Origin: Natronomonas sp. CBA1123
GTDB lineage: Archaea; Halobacteriota; Halobacteria; Halobacteriales; Haloarculaceae
Direction: 5' to 3'
Assembly: GCF_009741925.1 (NCBI RefSeq)
Contig: NZ_WPCC01000008.1
Span: forward strand, 29,196-93,195
Length of the DNA: 64,000 nt
How positions within the stretch are numbered: the stretch's first letter is position 1; the number at the start of each line of letters is the position of its first letter. Below are positions 1 to 8,704 of the stretch, in pieces. Made by a program: the position numbers and the translations under genes. Below the pieces are notes generated by a model. The model had not been told where the DNA came from. It was given only the letters and a program-made list of their open reading frames with translations, and did not search any database.

Positions 1-532
1 ACACGACACGAGTCGGGCCATCCAGCGCGTCGCGGAGTTCCACCTCCCGACCATCGCCAAAGTCGACGGGACGGCCTACGGCGCGGGCGCGAACCTCGCT
101 ATCGCCGCCGACGTGACGCTCGCCTCCGCCGACGCAAAAATTTCCTTCGGCTTCCGACAGGTCGGTCTCGCAATCGACACCGGCACGTCGTATCTCCTGC
201 CGCGACAGGTCGGCGCCAGCAAGGCGAAGGAACTCGTCTTCACCGGTGAACTGCTCGACGCCGAGGAAGCCGGCGAACTCGGCCTGTTCAACCACGTCTA
301 CGAGGAGGATTTCGAGGAGCAAGCCGAGGAGTTCATCGAACCCATCGCCACCGGTCCGACGGTCGCGCTCCGAACTTCGAAGAAACTCATCGAACAGGGG
401 TTCAACGCCAGTCTGAAAGACGCCCTCGACAACGAGGCCGCCGCCCAAGCGGCGGTCTTCGCGACCGACGACCACGTCGAGGGCGCAAACGCGTTCATGG
501 AGGGCCGCAAACCCGAGTTCGAGGGCAAGTAA
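1..532 (+). CDS. Enoyl-CoA hydratase/isomerase family protein (3' part)
   Basis: The gene enters from the left edge; the open frame begins at base 2 and no start is in the window. The visible part carries the crotonase-fold oxyanion-hole stretch VDGTAYGAGANLAIAADVTL and the usual middle region (DTGTSYLLPRQVG, AKELVFTGELLDAEEA, GLFNHV), then the helical C-terminus ending FMEGRKPEFEGK. Crotonases hydrate trans-2-enoyl-CoA in beta-oxidation or perform related CoA-ester chemistry, and the exact substrate cannot be read from the sequence. It sits just before an acyl-CoA dehydrogenase on the same strand, 95 bp away, which fits fatty acyl-CoA breakdown. Confidence 0.93.
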   Translation, partial: HDTSRAIQRVAEFHLPTIAKVDGTAYGAGANLAIAADVTLASADAKISFGFRQVGLAIDTGTSYLLPRQVGASKAKELVFTGELLDAEEAGELGLFNHVYEEDFEEQAEEFIEPIATGPTVALRTSKKLIEQGFNASLKDALDNEAAAQAAVFATDDHVEGANAFMEGRKPEFEGK

Positions 533-593
533 CTGCTCGACAGGGAGTGTCTGTCATCCAGCAAGGAACTTAACACTGTTGTACCGTTTGGCA

Positions 594-603
594 AATCTAT
601 TTT
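594..603 (+). promoter_or_regulatory. TATA-like box for the acyl-CoA dehydrogenase gene
   Basis: An AT-rich stretch (aatctatttt) is centred about 29 nt before the ATG at 628. That spacing predicts a leaderless transcript, the common haloarchaeal arrangement. Confidence 0.5.
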
Positions 604-627
604 GCAACGGGAACCTATAGCTCGGAT

Positions 628-1773
628 ATGGCGTTCCAAGTTTCGGCCGAGCACGAAGCGATTCGCGAGGCCGTCCGCGAATTCGGACAAGAAGAAATCA
701 AGCCCGTCGCCCGCGAGCACGACGAAAACGGGGAGTACCCCGAAGAACTCCGCCGGAAGGCGGCAGAACTCGACTTCGTCGCGCCGCACATCCCGATGGA
801 GTACGACGGCGCGGGGATGGACATGCTCTCTCGGTGTATCGTCACCGAGGAACTGTGGCGGGCCGACCCCGGCATCGGGTCGGCGGTGGGGTCGGCGGGC
901 TTCGGCTCGTCGATGATTCTCGAATACGGCGACGAGTGGATGAAAGAGGAGTGGCTGCCGAAAATCGCCAACGGCGAGTCGGCGTCCTGTTCCTGTATCT
1001 CCGAACCCGCCCACGGGTCGAACGTGGCGGGCATCGAGACGGTCGCCGAAGAGGACGGCGACGGCTACGTCCTCAACGGCAACAAGATGTGGATTACCAA
1101 CGGCACCGTCGCCGACGTGGCGGTCGTGATGACGAAAACCGCCCCCGACGCCGACCCGGCCCACCGTGGCATCACCGCCTTCCTCGTCCCCACCGACGAC
1201 CCCGGATTCAAGCCCTCGAAAATCGACAACAAACTCGGCATTCGCGCCTCTGACCTCGCCGAGGTCGTCATCGACGACGTGCGCGTCCCCGAGGAGAACA
1301 TCATCGGCACGAAGAACGAGGGCTTCTACCAGTTGATGGACTTCTTCGCCTCCGGGCGGACGAGCGTCGCCTCTCAGGCCGTCGGCGCGGCACAGGGCGC
1401 ACTCGACGCGGCCGTCGACTACGCCAACGACCGCGAGCAGTTCGGCCAGAAAATCAAGGAGTTCCAGGCCATCGAACACAAAGTCGCCGAGATGGCGACC
1501 GACGTGGAGGCCGCCCGCTCGCTGACCTACCGTGCGGCCAGCCACGTCGAGGGCGACAAAGACGACACCGCCGTCCGACTGGCGTCGATGGCGAAGCTCT
1601 TCGCATCCGAACACGCCGTCGATGTCGCCGACGAGGCGATTCAGGTACACGGCGGCGCGGGCTACGTCTCCGACCACCCCGTCGAGCGCATCTACCGCGA
1701 CGCTCGTATCACGAAAATATACGAGGGCACCTCGGAAATCCAGAAAAACATCATCTCCGACCGCGTTCTATGA
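628..1773 (+). CDS. Acyl-CoA dehydrogenase
   Basis: A 381-residue protein of normal length for the family. It would oxidise acyl-CoA to trans-2-enoyl-CoA with FAD, passing electrons to ETF. Family marks are the middle stretch AEEDGDGYVLNGNKMWITNG, the FAD-side motif FGQKIKEFQAIEHKVAEMA, and the C-terminal signature RDARITKIYEGTSEIQ, whose Glu (about residue 366) matches the catalytic base position of medium-chain enzymes. The start at 628 lies about 29 nt after a TATA-like box. Its stop overlaps the next gene's ATG by 4 bp (ATGA), so the hydrolase is probably co-translated. Chain-length specificity cannot be told. Confidence 0.95.
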   Translation: MAFQVSAEHEAIREAVREFGQEEIKPVAREHDENGEYPEELRRKAAELDFVAPHIPMEYDGAGMDMLSRCIVTEELWRADPGIGSAVGSAGFGSSMILEYGDEWMKEEWLPKIANGESASCSCISEPAHGSNVAGIETVAEEDGDGYVLNGNKMWITNGTVADVAVVMTKTAPDADPAHRGITAFLVPTDDPGFKPSKIDNKLGIRASDLAEVVIDDVRVPEENIIGTKNEGFYQLMDFFASGRTSVASQAVGAAQGALDAAVDYANDREQFGQKIKEFQAIEHKVAEMATDVEAARSLTYRAASHVEGDKDDTAVRLASMAKLFASEHAVDVADEAIQVHGGAGYVSDHPVERIYRDARITKIYEGTSEIQKNIISDRVL

Positions 1774-2636
1774 CGGGGCCGGGACACGAGGAGTGGTCCG
1801 AGGCCCAACAGTCGACGACGGTCACCGTCGACGGCCACGACCTCGAAGTCGCCTACCGTGACGAGGGCCCCGAGGACGGCGACCCGCTCGTCTTCCTCCA
1901 CGGCATCCCGACGTGGTCGTTCCTGTGGCGTCACGTCGCCCCCGCTTTCGAGGACGACTACCGCGTCGTCGTCCCCGATATGCTGGGCTACGGTAACTCC
2001 GACGCCCACGACGGTTTCGACCGCTCGATTCGCGCTCAGGAGGCGATGGTCGGCGAACTGCTCGACGACCTCGGCCTCGGTGACGTGACGCTCGTCGCCC
2101 ACGACATCGGCGGTGGCGTCGCGCTTCGATTCGCCGCCCACACCGACCGCGTGGAGCGCCTCGTCGCCTCGAACATCGTCTGCTACGATTCCTGGCCCGT
2201 CGAGTTCATCAGCAATCTCGGCCTGCCGGCGACGGCCGACCTCGACGACGAGGAGTTCGAAGCGAAACTCGATTTCGCCTTCGCGGAGGGTGCCTACGGC
2301 GACGCCGACCCCACCTTCGTCGAGGGGATGAAGGAACCGTGGCTCCGTGAGGGTGGCAAACGCGCCATCTCGCGGGCGGCGGTGGCGACCAACACCAACC
2401 ACACGACCGAAATCCCCTACGAAGACATCGACGCCGAACTGCTGTGTCTGTGGGCCGAAGACGACGTGATGCAGCCCATCGAGTACGGCGAACGGCTCGC
2501 CGACGAACTCGGTGGCGAGGTGTCGCGACTCCCGGAGGCGTTCCACTGGGTCGTCGAGGACGTTCCCGAGGCGTATCGAGCGGAACTCCGGTCGTTCCTG
2601 ACCGAAAACCCCAGTAGCCCGGGCGATGGGGCGTGA
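1770..2636 (+). CDS. Alpha/beta-hydrolase, haloalkane dehalogenase/epoxide hydrolase-like
   Basis: A 288-residue alpha/beta-hydrolase. It has the oxyanion-hole motif FLHGIPTWSFLW (about residues 43-54), the nucleophile elbow VAHDIGGG with Asp112 in place of Ser, an acidic residue in LWAEDDVMQP and the C-terminal His in EAFHWVVEDVP. Asp nucleophiles and the HGxPTW motif are typical of haloalkane dehalogenases and epoxide hydrolases, so C-halogen or epoxide chemistry is possible. A dedicated substrate is not evident. It overlaps the acyl-CoA dehydrogenase stop by 4 bp and the next gene start by 4 bp, making a tight operon. Confidence 0.85.
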   Translation: MTGPGHEEWSEAQQSTTVTVDGHDLEVAYRDEGPEDGDPLVFLHGIPTWSFLWRHVAPAFEDDYRVVVPDMLGYGNSDAHDGFDRSIRAQEAMVGELLDDLGLGDVTLVAHDIGGGVALRFAAHTDRVERLVASNIVCYDSWPVEFISNLGLPATADLDDEEFEAKLDFAFAEGAYGDADPTFVEGMKEPWLREGGKRAISRAAVATNTNHTTEIPYEDIDAELLCLWAEDDVMQPIEYGERLADELGGEVSRLPEAFHWVVEDVPEAYRAELRSFLTENPSSPGDGA

Positions 2637-3157
2637 GTATGGAGCGCACATCGCCCGATTGGGAGTTCAAGGAACGCGACGTGTTGGTGCTTCGGGAGCT
2701 CTCGCGGGACCCACAGCTGTCCTCGCGGGACCTCGCGCGCATTCTCGACGAGAAGTACGGCATCGACGTCTCGCACGTCACCGTCTCGGAGTCGATTCGG
2801 GGGATGCGCGAGGAGGGCGTCTTCCGTGAGGCCATCATCCCCAACGAGGAGTACTTCCACTTCGCGCTGTTCGAGTTCAAGTTCAACCCCGAGAACTTCG
2901 CCGAGGAGTGGCGGTCGGCCATGGAGTTCATCCGCGACTCGCCGAACACGCTGTTTTACTTCCTCTCGGACGGGGAGTACCAGTGGAAGTCGGTTATGAT
3001 GTTCCCGACCAGGGACGCCCAATCGCAGTGGATTCACGAGTTCTACAAGCGACACGGCGAGGCCGTCCACAACCTCCGCAACTCCGTCGTGACGAACGTG
3101 TTGAAGTTCCGCACCGACCCCGAGATACTCGAGAGCCTCCACGACGCCGACCGGTAG
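2633..3157 (+). CDS. Lrp/AsnC-like winged-helix regulator
   Basis: A 174-residue predicted DNA-binding protein. The N-terminal third has a winged-helix pattern (SSRDLARILDEKYGI, VTVSESIRGMREEGVFREA), followed by an alpha/beta domain of unknown ligand. The GTG at 2633 overlaps the hydrolase stop (GTGA); an ATG at 2639 is an alternative. As the third gene of the acyl-CoA operon it may regulate that operon, but this is inference. I cannot assign a ligand. Confidence 0.75.
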   Translation: MSMERTSPDWEFKERDVLVLRELSRDPQLSSRDLARILDEKYGIDVSHVTVSESIRGMREEGVFREAIIPNEEYFHFALFEFKFNPENFAEEWRSAMEFIRDSPNTLFYFLSDGEYQWKSVMMFPTRDAQSQWIHEFYKRHGEAVHNLRNSVVTNVLKFRTDPEILESLHDADR

Positions 3158-3161
3158 TCCG

Positions 3162-3341
3162 ATGGACGACGACCCGTTCAGAATCGTCGGCCTCGTCGTC
3201 GCAGCCTTTGCCGTCGTCTTCGTCGCTATCCTGCTGTTGGTGCAGTTCGGCGGCAATGCCAGCGGCGTCGTGACGCTGCCGGCGTTTCTCGCGGTGCCGG
3301 TCGTCGCCGTCGGTATTTACTTGCTGGTCAAAAACCGATAG
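3162..3341 (+). CDS. Small two-helix membrane protein
   Basis: A 59-residue ORF starting 5 bp after the regulator stop. It starts MDDDPFRIVG, then has two hydrophobic segments (about residues 8-29 and 37-55) separated by a short GGNASG turn, and ends LLVKNR. Such small integral membrane proteins are common at haloarchaeal operon ends and have no known function. Codon use matches the neighbours (GC-rich third positions), which supports a real gene. Confidence 0.6.
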   Translation: MDDDPFRIVGLVVAAFAVVFVAILLLVQFGGNASGVVTLPAFLAVPVVAVGIYLLVKNR

Positions 3342-3344
3342 TCC

Positions 3345-3899
3345 CTAGCCGAGGATGTACGCCATCCACGGGTAGCGCTCGATGAGCGGTTGGCCGTCGA
3401 CTTCGTACTGCTCGATGTAGGCGTCGAGGCCGAGAATTCGGCCGGCGCCGAAGGCGGCCACCGACAGGAAGACGAGCATGTACGCGAAGTCGCCGTTGAT
3501 GTAGCCGTGACTGATGTCCCAGTTGCCGAGATAGAACATCAGCATCAACACCGCGCCCCAGAACGCCGCCAGCCGCGTCAGGCCGCCGACGATGAGTCCC
3601 AGCCCGATGAGGACCTCGCCCCACGGGACGGCGATGTTCGCGAACTCGACGAGCGCCGGGGTGTTGCCCATGGCAACGAACAGGTCCGCGACGGGGCTGC
3701 CGTTCGCCGGCGGCGCGTTCTGGAGATAGCCCGCGGCGTTGAAATCCCCCGCGAGAACCTTACTGGCGCCGCTCTGGAGGAACGCCACTCCCATCATCAA
3801 TCGGAGTGCGAGAATGAACCAGACGCTGAGCGTGTGGAGCCGTCCCTCCGCGGTGAACCCAGCTATTGTGCTTCGAAGTTGTACTTCTTGTGATACCAT
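3345..3899 (-). CDS. DoxX family membrane protein
   Basis: A 184-residue protein with four predicted membrane helices and the DoxX pattern. It has LALRLMMGVAFLQSGASKVLAG near the N-terminus, IAVPWGEVLIGLGLIVGGLTRLAA in the middle, and YINGDFAYMLVFLSVAAFGAGRILGLDAYIE near the end. DoxX proteins are membrane proteins linked to quinone or thiosulfate oxidation and redox homeostasis; the role here is unknown. It converges on the small membrane protein with a 3-bp gap. An inverted TATA-like box lies about 30 nt upstream of the ATG. Confidence 0.88.
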   Translation of the reverse strand: MVSQEVQLRSTIAGFTAEGRLHTLSVWFILALRLMMGVAFLQSGASKVLAGDFNAAGYLQNAPPANGSPVADLFVAMGNTPALVEFANIAVPWGEVLIGLGLIVGGLTRLAAFWGAVLMLMFYLGNWDISHGYINGDFAYMLVFLSVAAFGAGRILGLDAYIEQYEVDGQPLIERYPWMAYILG

Positions 3900-3925
3900 A
3901 CTAATCAGGTTTCAGACGCATCTGA

Positions 3926-3935
3926 GTTAAATATT
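3926..3935 (-). promoter_or_regulatory. TATA-like box for the DoxX gene
   Basis: Read on the minus strand this is aatatttaac, centred about 31 nt before the ATG at 3899, which suits a leaderless transcript. Confidence 0.5.
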
Positions 3936-4097
3936 GGTGCGATTGTTGCCTCTTTTTCCCCTGTCGCCGAGAAAAGTAGCAGCTAAATTGTACTTTTTGA
4001 CGGTGGTTGGTCGGAACTGTACGCGTTCGATTGAAGAACGGGAAGCTTCCACCGGAGAGTGTGTGGGCTTTTCACCCCACCGACCCTACGGCCGGCA

Positions 4098-4872
4098 ATG
4101 GCTCCACTCGATAGTTCGTCGGGTCCAATCGATGCGGTCGCCGGTCGGATTCCGTCGCCCGTACTTGCCGTCCTCACCGCCCTCCTCCTCGCTGGTTTGG
4201 GCCTCGGTGGTGGAAGTCTCATCGGGCTCGCCGTCGCGGAGGCGCTCGGCTCAGCCGGCATCGACCTCCCGCTGCTCGCGTCGACGGTCCTCTCGACGGT
4301 GTTGTTACAAGGGCTCACGTTCTTCGGCCTCTCGGCGGTGTATCTCCGGTATCGTGGTTTCGACCTCGAGTACGTCGGGGTCCGGACCCCGGACCTCGAA
4401 GGGTGGATTTACGTCGGCGCGGGGTACGTCCTCGCGTTCGTCACCGCCATCACGATGATTTTCGTCGTCGTGTTCCTGCTCGGGTTGACGCCCGCACAGA
4501 ATCGGGCGGGTGAACTCGGTCAGCAGGACCCCCCCCCGAATCTTCCTCGTCCTCATCGTCCTCGCGTTCGTTCTCATCGGTCCCGGGGAGGAGTTGCTGT
4601 TCCGGGGTATCATCCAGAGCCGCCTTCGAGAGACGTTCTCGGCGCCCGTGGGTCTCGCCGTGGCGACGGCCATCTTCGCCGCCGCCCACGCGGGGTCGCT
4701 CAGCGGGCCCACCTCCGGCGTCGCGCTCACGATTACGCTGCTGTTCTTCCCCGGTCTCGTCTTCGCGATTACCTACGAGATGACCGACAACGTCGTCGTT
4801 CCGGCGATTATCCACGGGCTGTACAACGCGACGCTGTTCGCGTTGGCGTACGTCTCGACGGTCGCGGGGTGA
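4098..4872 (+). pseudogene. CPBP-family intramembrane metalloprotease, interrupted by a one-base frameshift
   Basis: The N-terminal part (from the ATG at 4098, MAPLDSSSGP) is membrane-rich and runs in one frame to GELGQQDPP. The rest continues in another frame as RIFLVLIVLAFVLIGPGEE, and ends at 4872. The shifted part holds the CPBP (Abi/Rce1) metal-site motifs EELLFRG, FAAAHAG and HGLYNA. The break lies in a run of nine C at 4529-4537; with eight C the two halves join seamlessly. CPBP proteins are multi-pass membrane proteases, often in protein processing or bacteriocin immunity. A sequencing error is more likely than true loss; slippage-based phase variation is possible. A GTG at 4059 is a less likely start. 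Confidence 0.8.
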
Positions 4873-4875
4873 GGG

Positions 4876-5460
4876 TTACGGCGAACCCTCCAGCAGTTCA
4901 TCGGCGGCCGCTCGGTCGCGGACGAGTCGCCTGTCGCGTTCCGCACAGGCCTCCAACAGCCGCACGACCGATGGAAGCGCCACCGGTCGGTAGTCGAGTA
5001 ACTCCGCAGAGACGTTGACGCGCTTCTCGTCGGCTCGGACGAAGGGGTACTCCTCCGGATGGTTGTTGTGGTGATGGCCGTGGAGTACCCACCCATCCCA
5101 CCACTCCGGCGTGTCCTCCGGCCGATGAGTACAGTAGAAGCGGTAGTCGCCGGCTTCGAGCACGCAGGCGGAGACGACCGGGTAGTCGACGTTCTCGGGG
5201 TCCAGTGCGGCGTCGTGGTTTCCGCGGACGAGGACGGCGGATTCCGACAGTCGACCGAGCCACTCGCCGGTCTTCTCGCCGTCCCGCATCGCCATCGCCA
5301 CGTCGCCGAGGTGATACAGCGTGTCGTCGGGGTCGACGGTCTCGTGAAACCGCGAGAGCAGCACGTCGTGCATCTCGCCGACCGACGTGAACGGGCGGTC
5401 GCAGTAGCCGATGATGTTGTCGTGGTCGAAGTGGTGGTCGGAAATCAGATAGCGCGTCAT
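4876..5460 (-). CDS. Calcineurin-like metallophosphoesterase
   Basis: A 194-residue protein beginning MTRYLISDHHFDHDN at 5460; upstream codons in frame do not look coding. All metallophosphoesterase motifs are present: SDHHFDHDN, LGDVA, RGNHDAA, a His in YCTHRPED and GHHHNNHPEE near the C-terminus. Such di-metal enzymes cleave phosphodiesters or phosphomonoesters, and the substrate cannot be predicted. It converges with the CPBP gene (3-bp gap). Confidence 0.88.
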   Translation of the reverse strand: MTRYLISDHHFDHDNIIGYCDRPFTSVGEMHDVLLSRFHETVDPDDTLYHLGDVAMAMRDGEKTGEWLGRLSESAVLVRGNHDAALDPENVDYPVVSACVLEAGDYRFYCTHRPEDTPEWWDGWVLHGHHHNNHPEEYPFVRADEKRVNVSAELLDYRPVALPSVVRLLEACAERDRRLVRDRAAADELLEGSP

Positions 5461-5530
5461 CGAATCCCCCGCCGAGCGGTTCGACGCGGGGAAAATAAGC
5501 CTTCCTCGGGCGTGTGAATCGATACCGTGG

Positions 5531-6799
5531 TCAGGCCAGCGCCGAGCCGGCGCGGATGAGCGTCTCCTCCTCGAAGGCCGGACCGACGAGCTGGAGGCCG
5601 ACCGGCCCCTCGTCGGTTTCACCAGCGGGAACGGAGATTGCGGGGAGGTTCGCGAGGTTGACGGGGACGGTGTTGGCGTCGGCGAGGTACATCTGGAGGG
5701 GGTCGTCGAGGCTCTCGCCCATCTCGAACGGCGGGACGGGCATCGTCGGTGATGCCAACACGTCGACGGTCTCGAAGGCCTCGTCGAAGTCCTGTTTCAC
5801 CCACGCGCGGGCGTCCTGGGCCTGCTTGTAGTACTTGTCGTGATACCCTGCGGAGAGGGCGTAGGTTCCGAGCAGGATGCGGCGTTTGACCTCCTCGCCG
5901 AAGCCCTCTTCGCGAGCGTTGGCGAAGGATTCGTTCCAGTTGCCCTCGTAGCCCCCCGATTTCCCGTAGCGGACGCCGTCGAAGCGCGCGAGGTTCGAGG
6001 ATGCTTCCGACATGGCGATGACGTAGTACGCCTGGACGGCGGTTTCGACGGACGGAAGCGACACTTCCTCGGTCGTCGCGCCCTGCCCGCGGAGGTCATC
6101 GAGTGCCGCCTCGAAGGTCTCCCGAACGCTCTCGTCGGCGCCCTCCAGCAGTTCGGTGGGAACGCCAATGGTGAGACCGTCGACGTCGCCGTCGGCGGCG
6201 TCGGCGTAGTTCGAGTTCGCACCTTCCTCGCGGGTCGTTCCGTCGTTGGGGTCGGGCCCGGCGATGGCGTCGAGCACTGTGGCGGCGTCCTCGACGGTCG
6301 GTGCCAGCGGACCGATTTGTTCAAGCGAGTTGGCGTAGGCGACGAGTCCGTAGCGAGAGACGAGGCCGTAGGTCGGCTTGATGCCGACGACGCCACAGAA
6401 GGCGGCGGGACAGCGGACCGACCCACCGGTGTCGGAGCCGAGTGCGGCGTCGGCCTCGCCCGCAGCGACGGCCGCGGCAGAGCCACCCGAGGACCCACCC
6501 GGAACACGGCCCTCGGCGGCGGGGTTTTCCGTCGCTCCGAACGCCGAGGTCTCGGTGGTCGTCCCCATCCCGAACTCGTCCATGTTGGCCTTGCCGACGA
6601 TGGTCGCACCGGCGGCTTTCAGTCGCTCGACGACGGTGGCGTCGTACGGTGGCACGTAGTCGTCGAGCATCGACGAGCCACAGGTGGTGCGGACGCCCTC
6701 GGTGGAGATGTTGTCCTTGACGGCGACGGTGACGCCGTCGAGGGGGCCGTCGTCGGTCGGTTCGATGGTCGCTTCGGTGATGAACGCGTTGTAGCTCAT
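5531..6799 (-). CDS. gatA: Glutamyl-tRNA(Gln)/aspartyl-tRNA(Asn) amidotransferase subunit A
   Basis: A 422-residue amidase-signature protein. GatA releases ammonia from glutamine for transamidation of Glu-tRNA(Gln) or Asp-tRNA(Asn) by GatCAB. The Ser-cisSer-Lys triad is visible: Lys28 in TVAVKDNIS, the GSSGGSAAAVAAGE glycine/serine motif, and GSDTGGSVRCPAAFCG, followed by KPTYGLVSRYG. It starts inside the end of gatC (ATGA overlap at 6796-6799). gatB is not in the window. Confidence 0.96.
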   Translation of the reverse strand: MSYNAFITEATIEPTDDGPLDGVTVAVKDNISTEGVRTTCGSSMLDDYVPPYDATVVERLKAAGATIVGKANMDEFGMGTTTETSAFGATENPAAEGRVPGGSSGGSAAAVAAGEADAALGSDTGGSVRCPAAFCGVVGIKPTYGLVSRYGLVAYANSLEQIGPLAPTVEDAATVLDAIAGPDPNDGTTREEGANSNYADAADGDVDGLTIGVPTELLEGADESVRETFEAALDDLRGQGATTEEVSLPSVETAVQAYYVIAMSEASSNLARFDGVRYGKSGGYEGNWNESFANAREEGFGEEVKRRILLGTYALSAGYHDKYYKQAQDARAWVKQDFDEAFETVDVLASPTMPVPPFEMGESLDDPLQMYLADANTVPVNLANLPAISVPAGETDEGPVGLQLVGPAFEEETLIRAGSALA

Positions 6800-7065
6800 G
6801 AGACCTTCGGCCCCTTGAAGTAGCCGTCCTCGGTCTCGGGAGCGTTCTCCAGCGCCTCCTCCTGTGAGAGGCTCTCTCGGACCTCGTCGGGTCGCATCAC
6901 GTTCGCCAACTCGGCCTCGCGTTCGACTTCGGGCACGTCGTCGAGCGCCTCGAAGTACTCGAGGATGTCGCCGAACTGCTCGACGAACAGTTCGACTTCC
7001 TCGTCGTCGAGGTCGACCCGGGCCAGCGAAGCGACGTGGCGGACCTCCTCGTCGTCGACAGTCAT
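6796..7065 (-). CDS. gatC: Glutamyl-tRNA(Gln)/aspartyl-tRNA(Asn) amidotransferase subunit C
   Basis: An 89-residue small subunit that stabilises GatA on GatB. It shows the family pattern DDEEVRHVASLARVDLDDEE, FVEQFGDILEYFEALDDV and a C-terminal GYFKGPKV that is typical of GatC (F.VP/GPKV). The ATG at 7065 (MTVDDEEV) is chosen because the in-frame extension upstream has no family similarity. It overlaps gatA by 4 bp and is the first gene of the gatCA operon. Confidence 0.93.
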   Translation of the reverse strand: MTVDDEEVRHVASLARVDLDDEEVELFVEQFGDILEYFEALDDVPEVEREAELANVMRPDEVRESLSQEEALENAPETEDGYFKGPKVS

Positions 7066-7196
7066 GTTCCCGAGTGGGCGTGGGATGTCACTAAGGGTTT
7101 CGAATGGTTCGCTCCCCGCACTCGCCGTGGCGACTGTCACAAGTGGGGGCGACGAAATCCCTAAAACCTCCGGAGAGACCGCCCGTGGCCCAAATG

Positions 7197-7203
7197 TTTA
7201 AGT
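7197..7203 (+). promoter_or_regulatory. TATA-like box upstream of tfb
   Basis: The stretch tttaagt preceded by a caaatg purine-rich element resembles an archaeal BRE/TATA pair. It lies about 65 nt before the tfb ATG at 7266, leaving room for a leader of about 40 nt. Confidence 0.45.
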
Positions 7204-7265
7204 TGTAGGCGCAGCAACACAATGTACGGCCGGTTCTTTCAGCAACTGCTGACTTCACACCCAAA

Positions 7266-8241
7266 ATGACCGATTCCACCGTCAGACGCTTCCAGGAGGA
7301 GAACGCCCGCGACGAGAACGAACGGGAGGACGAGGAGGAAGACGAACTCGTCTGTCCGGAGTGTGGGGGGGCGACTCGAATCCGACACCGAACGCGGCGA
7401 GACAGTCTGCAGTGAGTGCGGACTGGTCGTCGAGGAGGACGAAATCGACCGCGGGCCGGAGTGGCGCGCCTTCGACTCCGCCGAGAAAGACGAGAAGTCC
7501 CGCGTCGGCGCGCCGACGACGAAGATGATGCACGACGAGGGGCTATCGACGAACATCGGCTGGCAGGACAAAGACGCCTACGGCAACTCCCTGTCGAGTC
7601 GTCAGCGCCAGAAGATGCAGCGCCTGCGGACGTGGAACGAGCGGTTCCGCACCCGTGACTCCAAGGAGCGCAACCTCAAGCAGGCACTCGGCGAAATCGA
7701 CCGCATGGCCTCGGCGCTGGGCCTCCCCGAGAACGTCCGGGAGACCGCCTCCGTCATCTACCGGCGGGCCCTCGACGACGACCTTCTTCCGGGGCGGTCC
7801 ATCGAGGGTGTTGCCACGGCGTCGCTGTACGCTGCCGCCCGACAGGCTGGGACGCCCCGCAGCCTCGACGAGGTGGCGAACGTCTCCCGCGTCGGGAAGG
7901 ACGAAATCGCCCGCACTTACCGCTACGTCGCCCGCGAGCTGGGTCTCGAAATCGAACCCGCCGACCCGAAGAGCTACGTCCCGCGGTTCGCGAGCGACCT
8001 CGAGCTCTCCGATGAGGCCGAACGACGCGCGCGCCAACTGCTCGACAGTGCCCAAGAGGCCGGCATTCATTCCGGGAAGTCGCCGGTCGGCCTCGCTGCC
8101 GCCGCGGTGTACGCTGCCTCGCTTCTGACCAACGAGAAGGTCACCCAAAACGAGGTCAGCGAAGTGGCCGACATCTCGGAGGTCACCATCCGCAACCGGT
8201 ATCACGAACTGCTCGAAGCCGAAGAGGAACTGCAATCCTGA
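7266..8241 (+). pseudogene. tfb: Transcription initiation factor IIB (TFB), interrupted by a one-base frameshift
   Basis: TFB recruits RNA polymerase to TBP-bound promoters. The ATG at 7266 opens MTDSTVRRFQEENARDENE and an acidic linker to LVCPECGG. The rest (RLESDTERGETVCSECG, then two cyclin-like repeats around LGLPENVRETASVIYRRA and LDSAQEAGIHSGKSPVGLAAAAV) lies in another frame. A run of seven G at 7365-7371 separates them inside the zinc ribbon, between Cys pairs CPEC and CSEC. With six G the protein is continuous, about 325 residues and normal length. Everything else is intact, so an assembly or sequencing error is likely. Haloarchaea have several TFBs, so which paralogue this is cannot be told. 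Confidence 0.88.
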
Positions 8242-8266
8242 AGCACTACTGACCGTTTTCGGGCGG

Positions 8267-8274
8267 AGTATAAT
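8267..8274 (+). promoter_or_regulatory. TATA-like box for the UspA gene
   Basis: The stretch agtataat is centred about 30 nt before the ATG at 8301, predicting a leaderless mRNA. Confidence 0.55.
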
Positions 8275-8300
8275 GATGGAGGCCTTCGTAGGGCGACTGC

Positions 8301-8696
8301 ATGACGGATATCCTACTCGCCGTCGACGACGACGAAGGCCGCGCACAGCTACAAGCCGAAGCGGTCGCTGACCTCGATTGGGCCGACGGCAGCACCACCG
8401 TGACCGTCGCTCACGTCTTCACCGACAACGTCGAAGGCGCCTCGATTAGCCAGTTCGCGCCGGCGCGCGTCGCCCGCGATATCCTCGAAGAGAACGGCAT
8501 CGACGTGACGCTCGAAGAGAGCAGCGGCGACCCGGCCGACCAAATCATCACACTCGCCGAGGAATGGGGCGTTGACCTCGTCTGTGTCGCCGGCCGGAAG
8601 CGCTCGCCTGCCGGGAAGGCCGTCTTCGGCAGCGTCTCACAGAACGTGATGCTCGACAGTGATATTCCGGTACTGTTCTGTCCGTTCGAGGAGTAA
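8301..8696 (+). CDS. Universal stress protein (UspA family)
   Basis: A 131-residue single UspA domain. It begins MTDILLAVDDDEGRAQ and ends with the nucleotide-binding type loop AGRKRSPAGKAVFGSVSQNVM and SDIPVLFCPFEE, which matches the G-2x-G-9x-G(S/T) pattern of ATP-binding Usp proteins (GRKRSPAGKAVFGS). It likely binds ATP and acts in stress physiology; no partner is evident. It stands alone behind its own promoter. Confidence 0.88.
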   Translation: MTDILLAVDDDEGRAQLQAEAVADLDWADGSTTVTVAHVFTDNVEGASISQFAPARVARDILEENGIDVTLEESSGDPADQIITLAEEWGVDLVCVAGRKRSPAGKAVFGSVSQNVMLDSDIPVLFCPFEE

Positions 8697-8704
8697 GTCG
8701 CCTC

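Noticed and set aside
298..1677. Long minus-strand open frame (459 codons) opposite the acyl-CoA dehydrogenase
   Set aside because: It is a high-GC shadow of the true gene, with Val/Arg/Gly-rich low-complexity sequence and no family motif.
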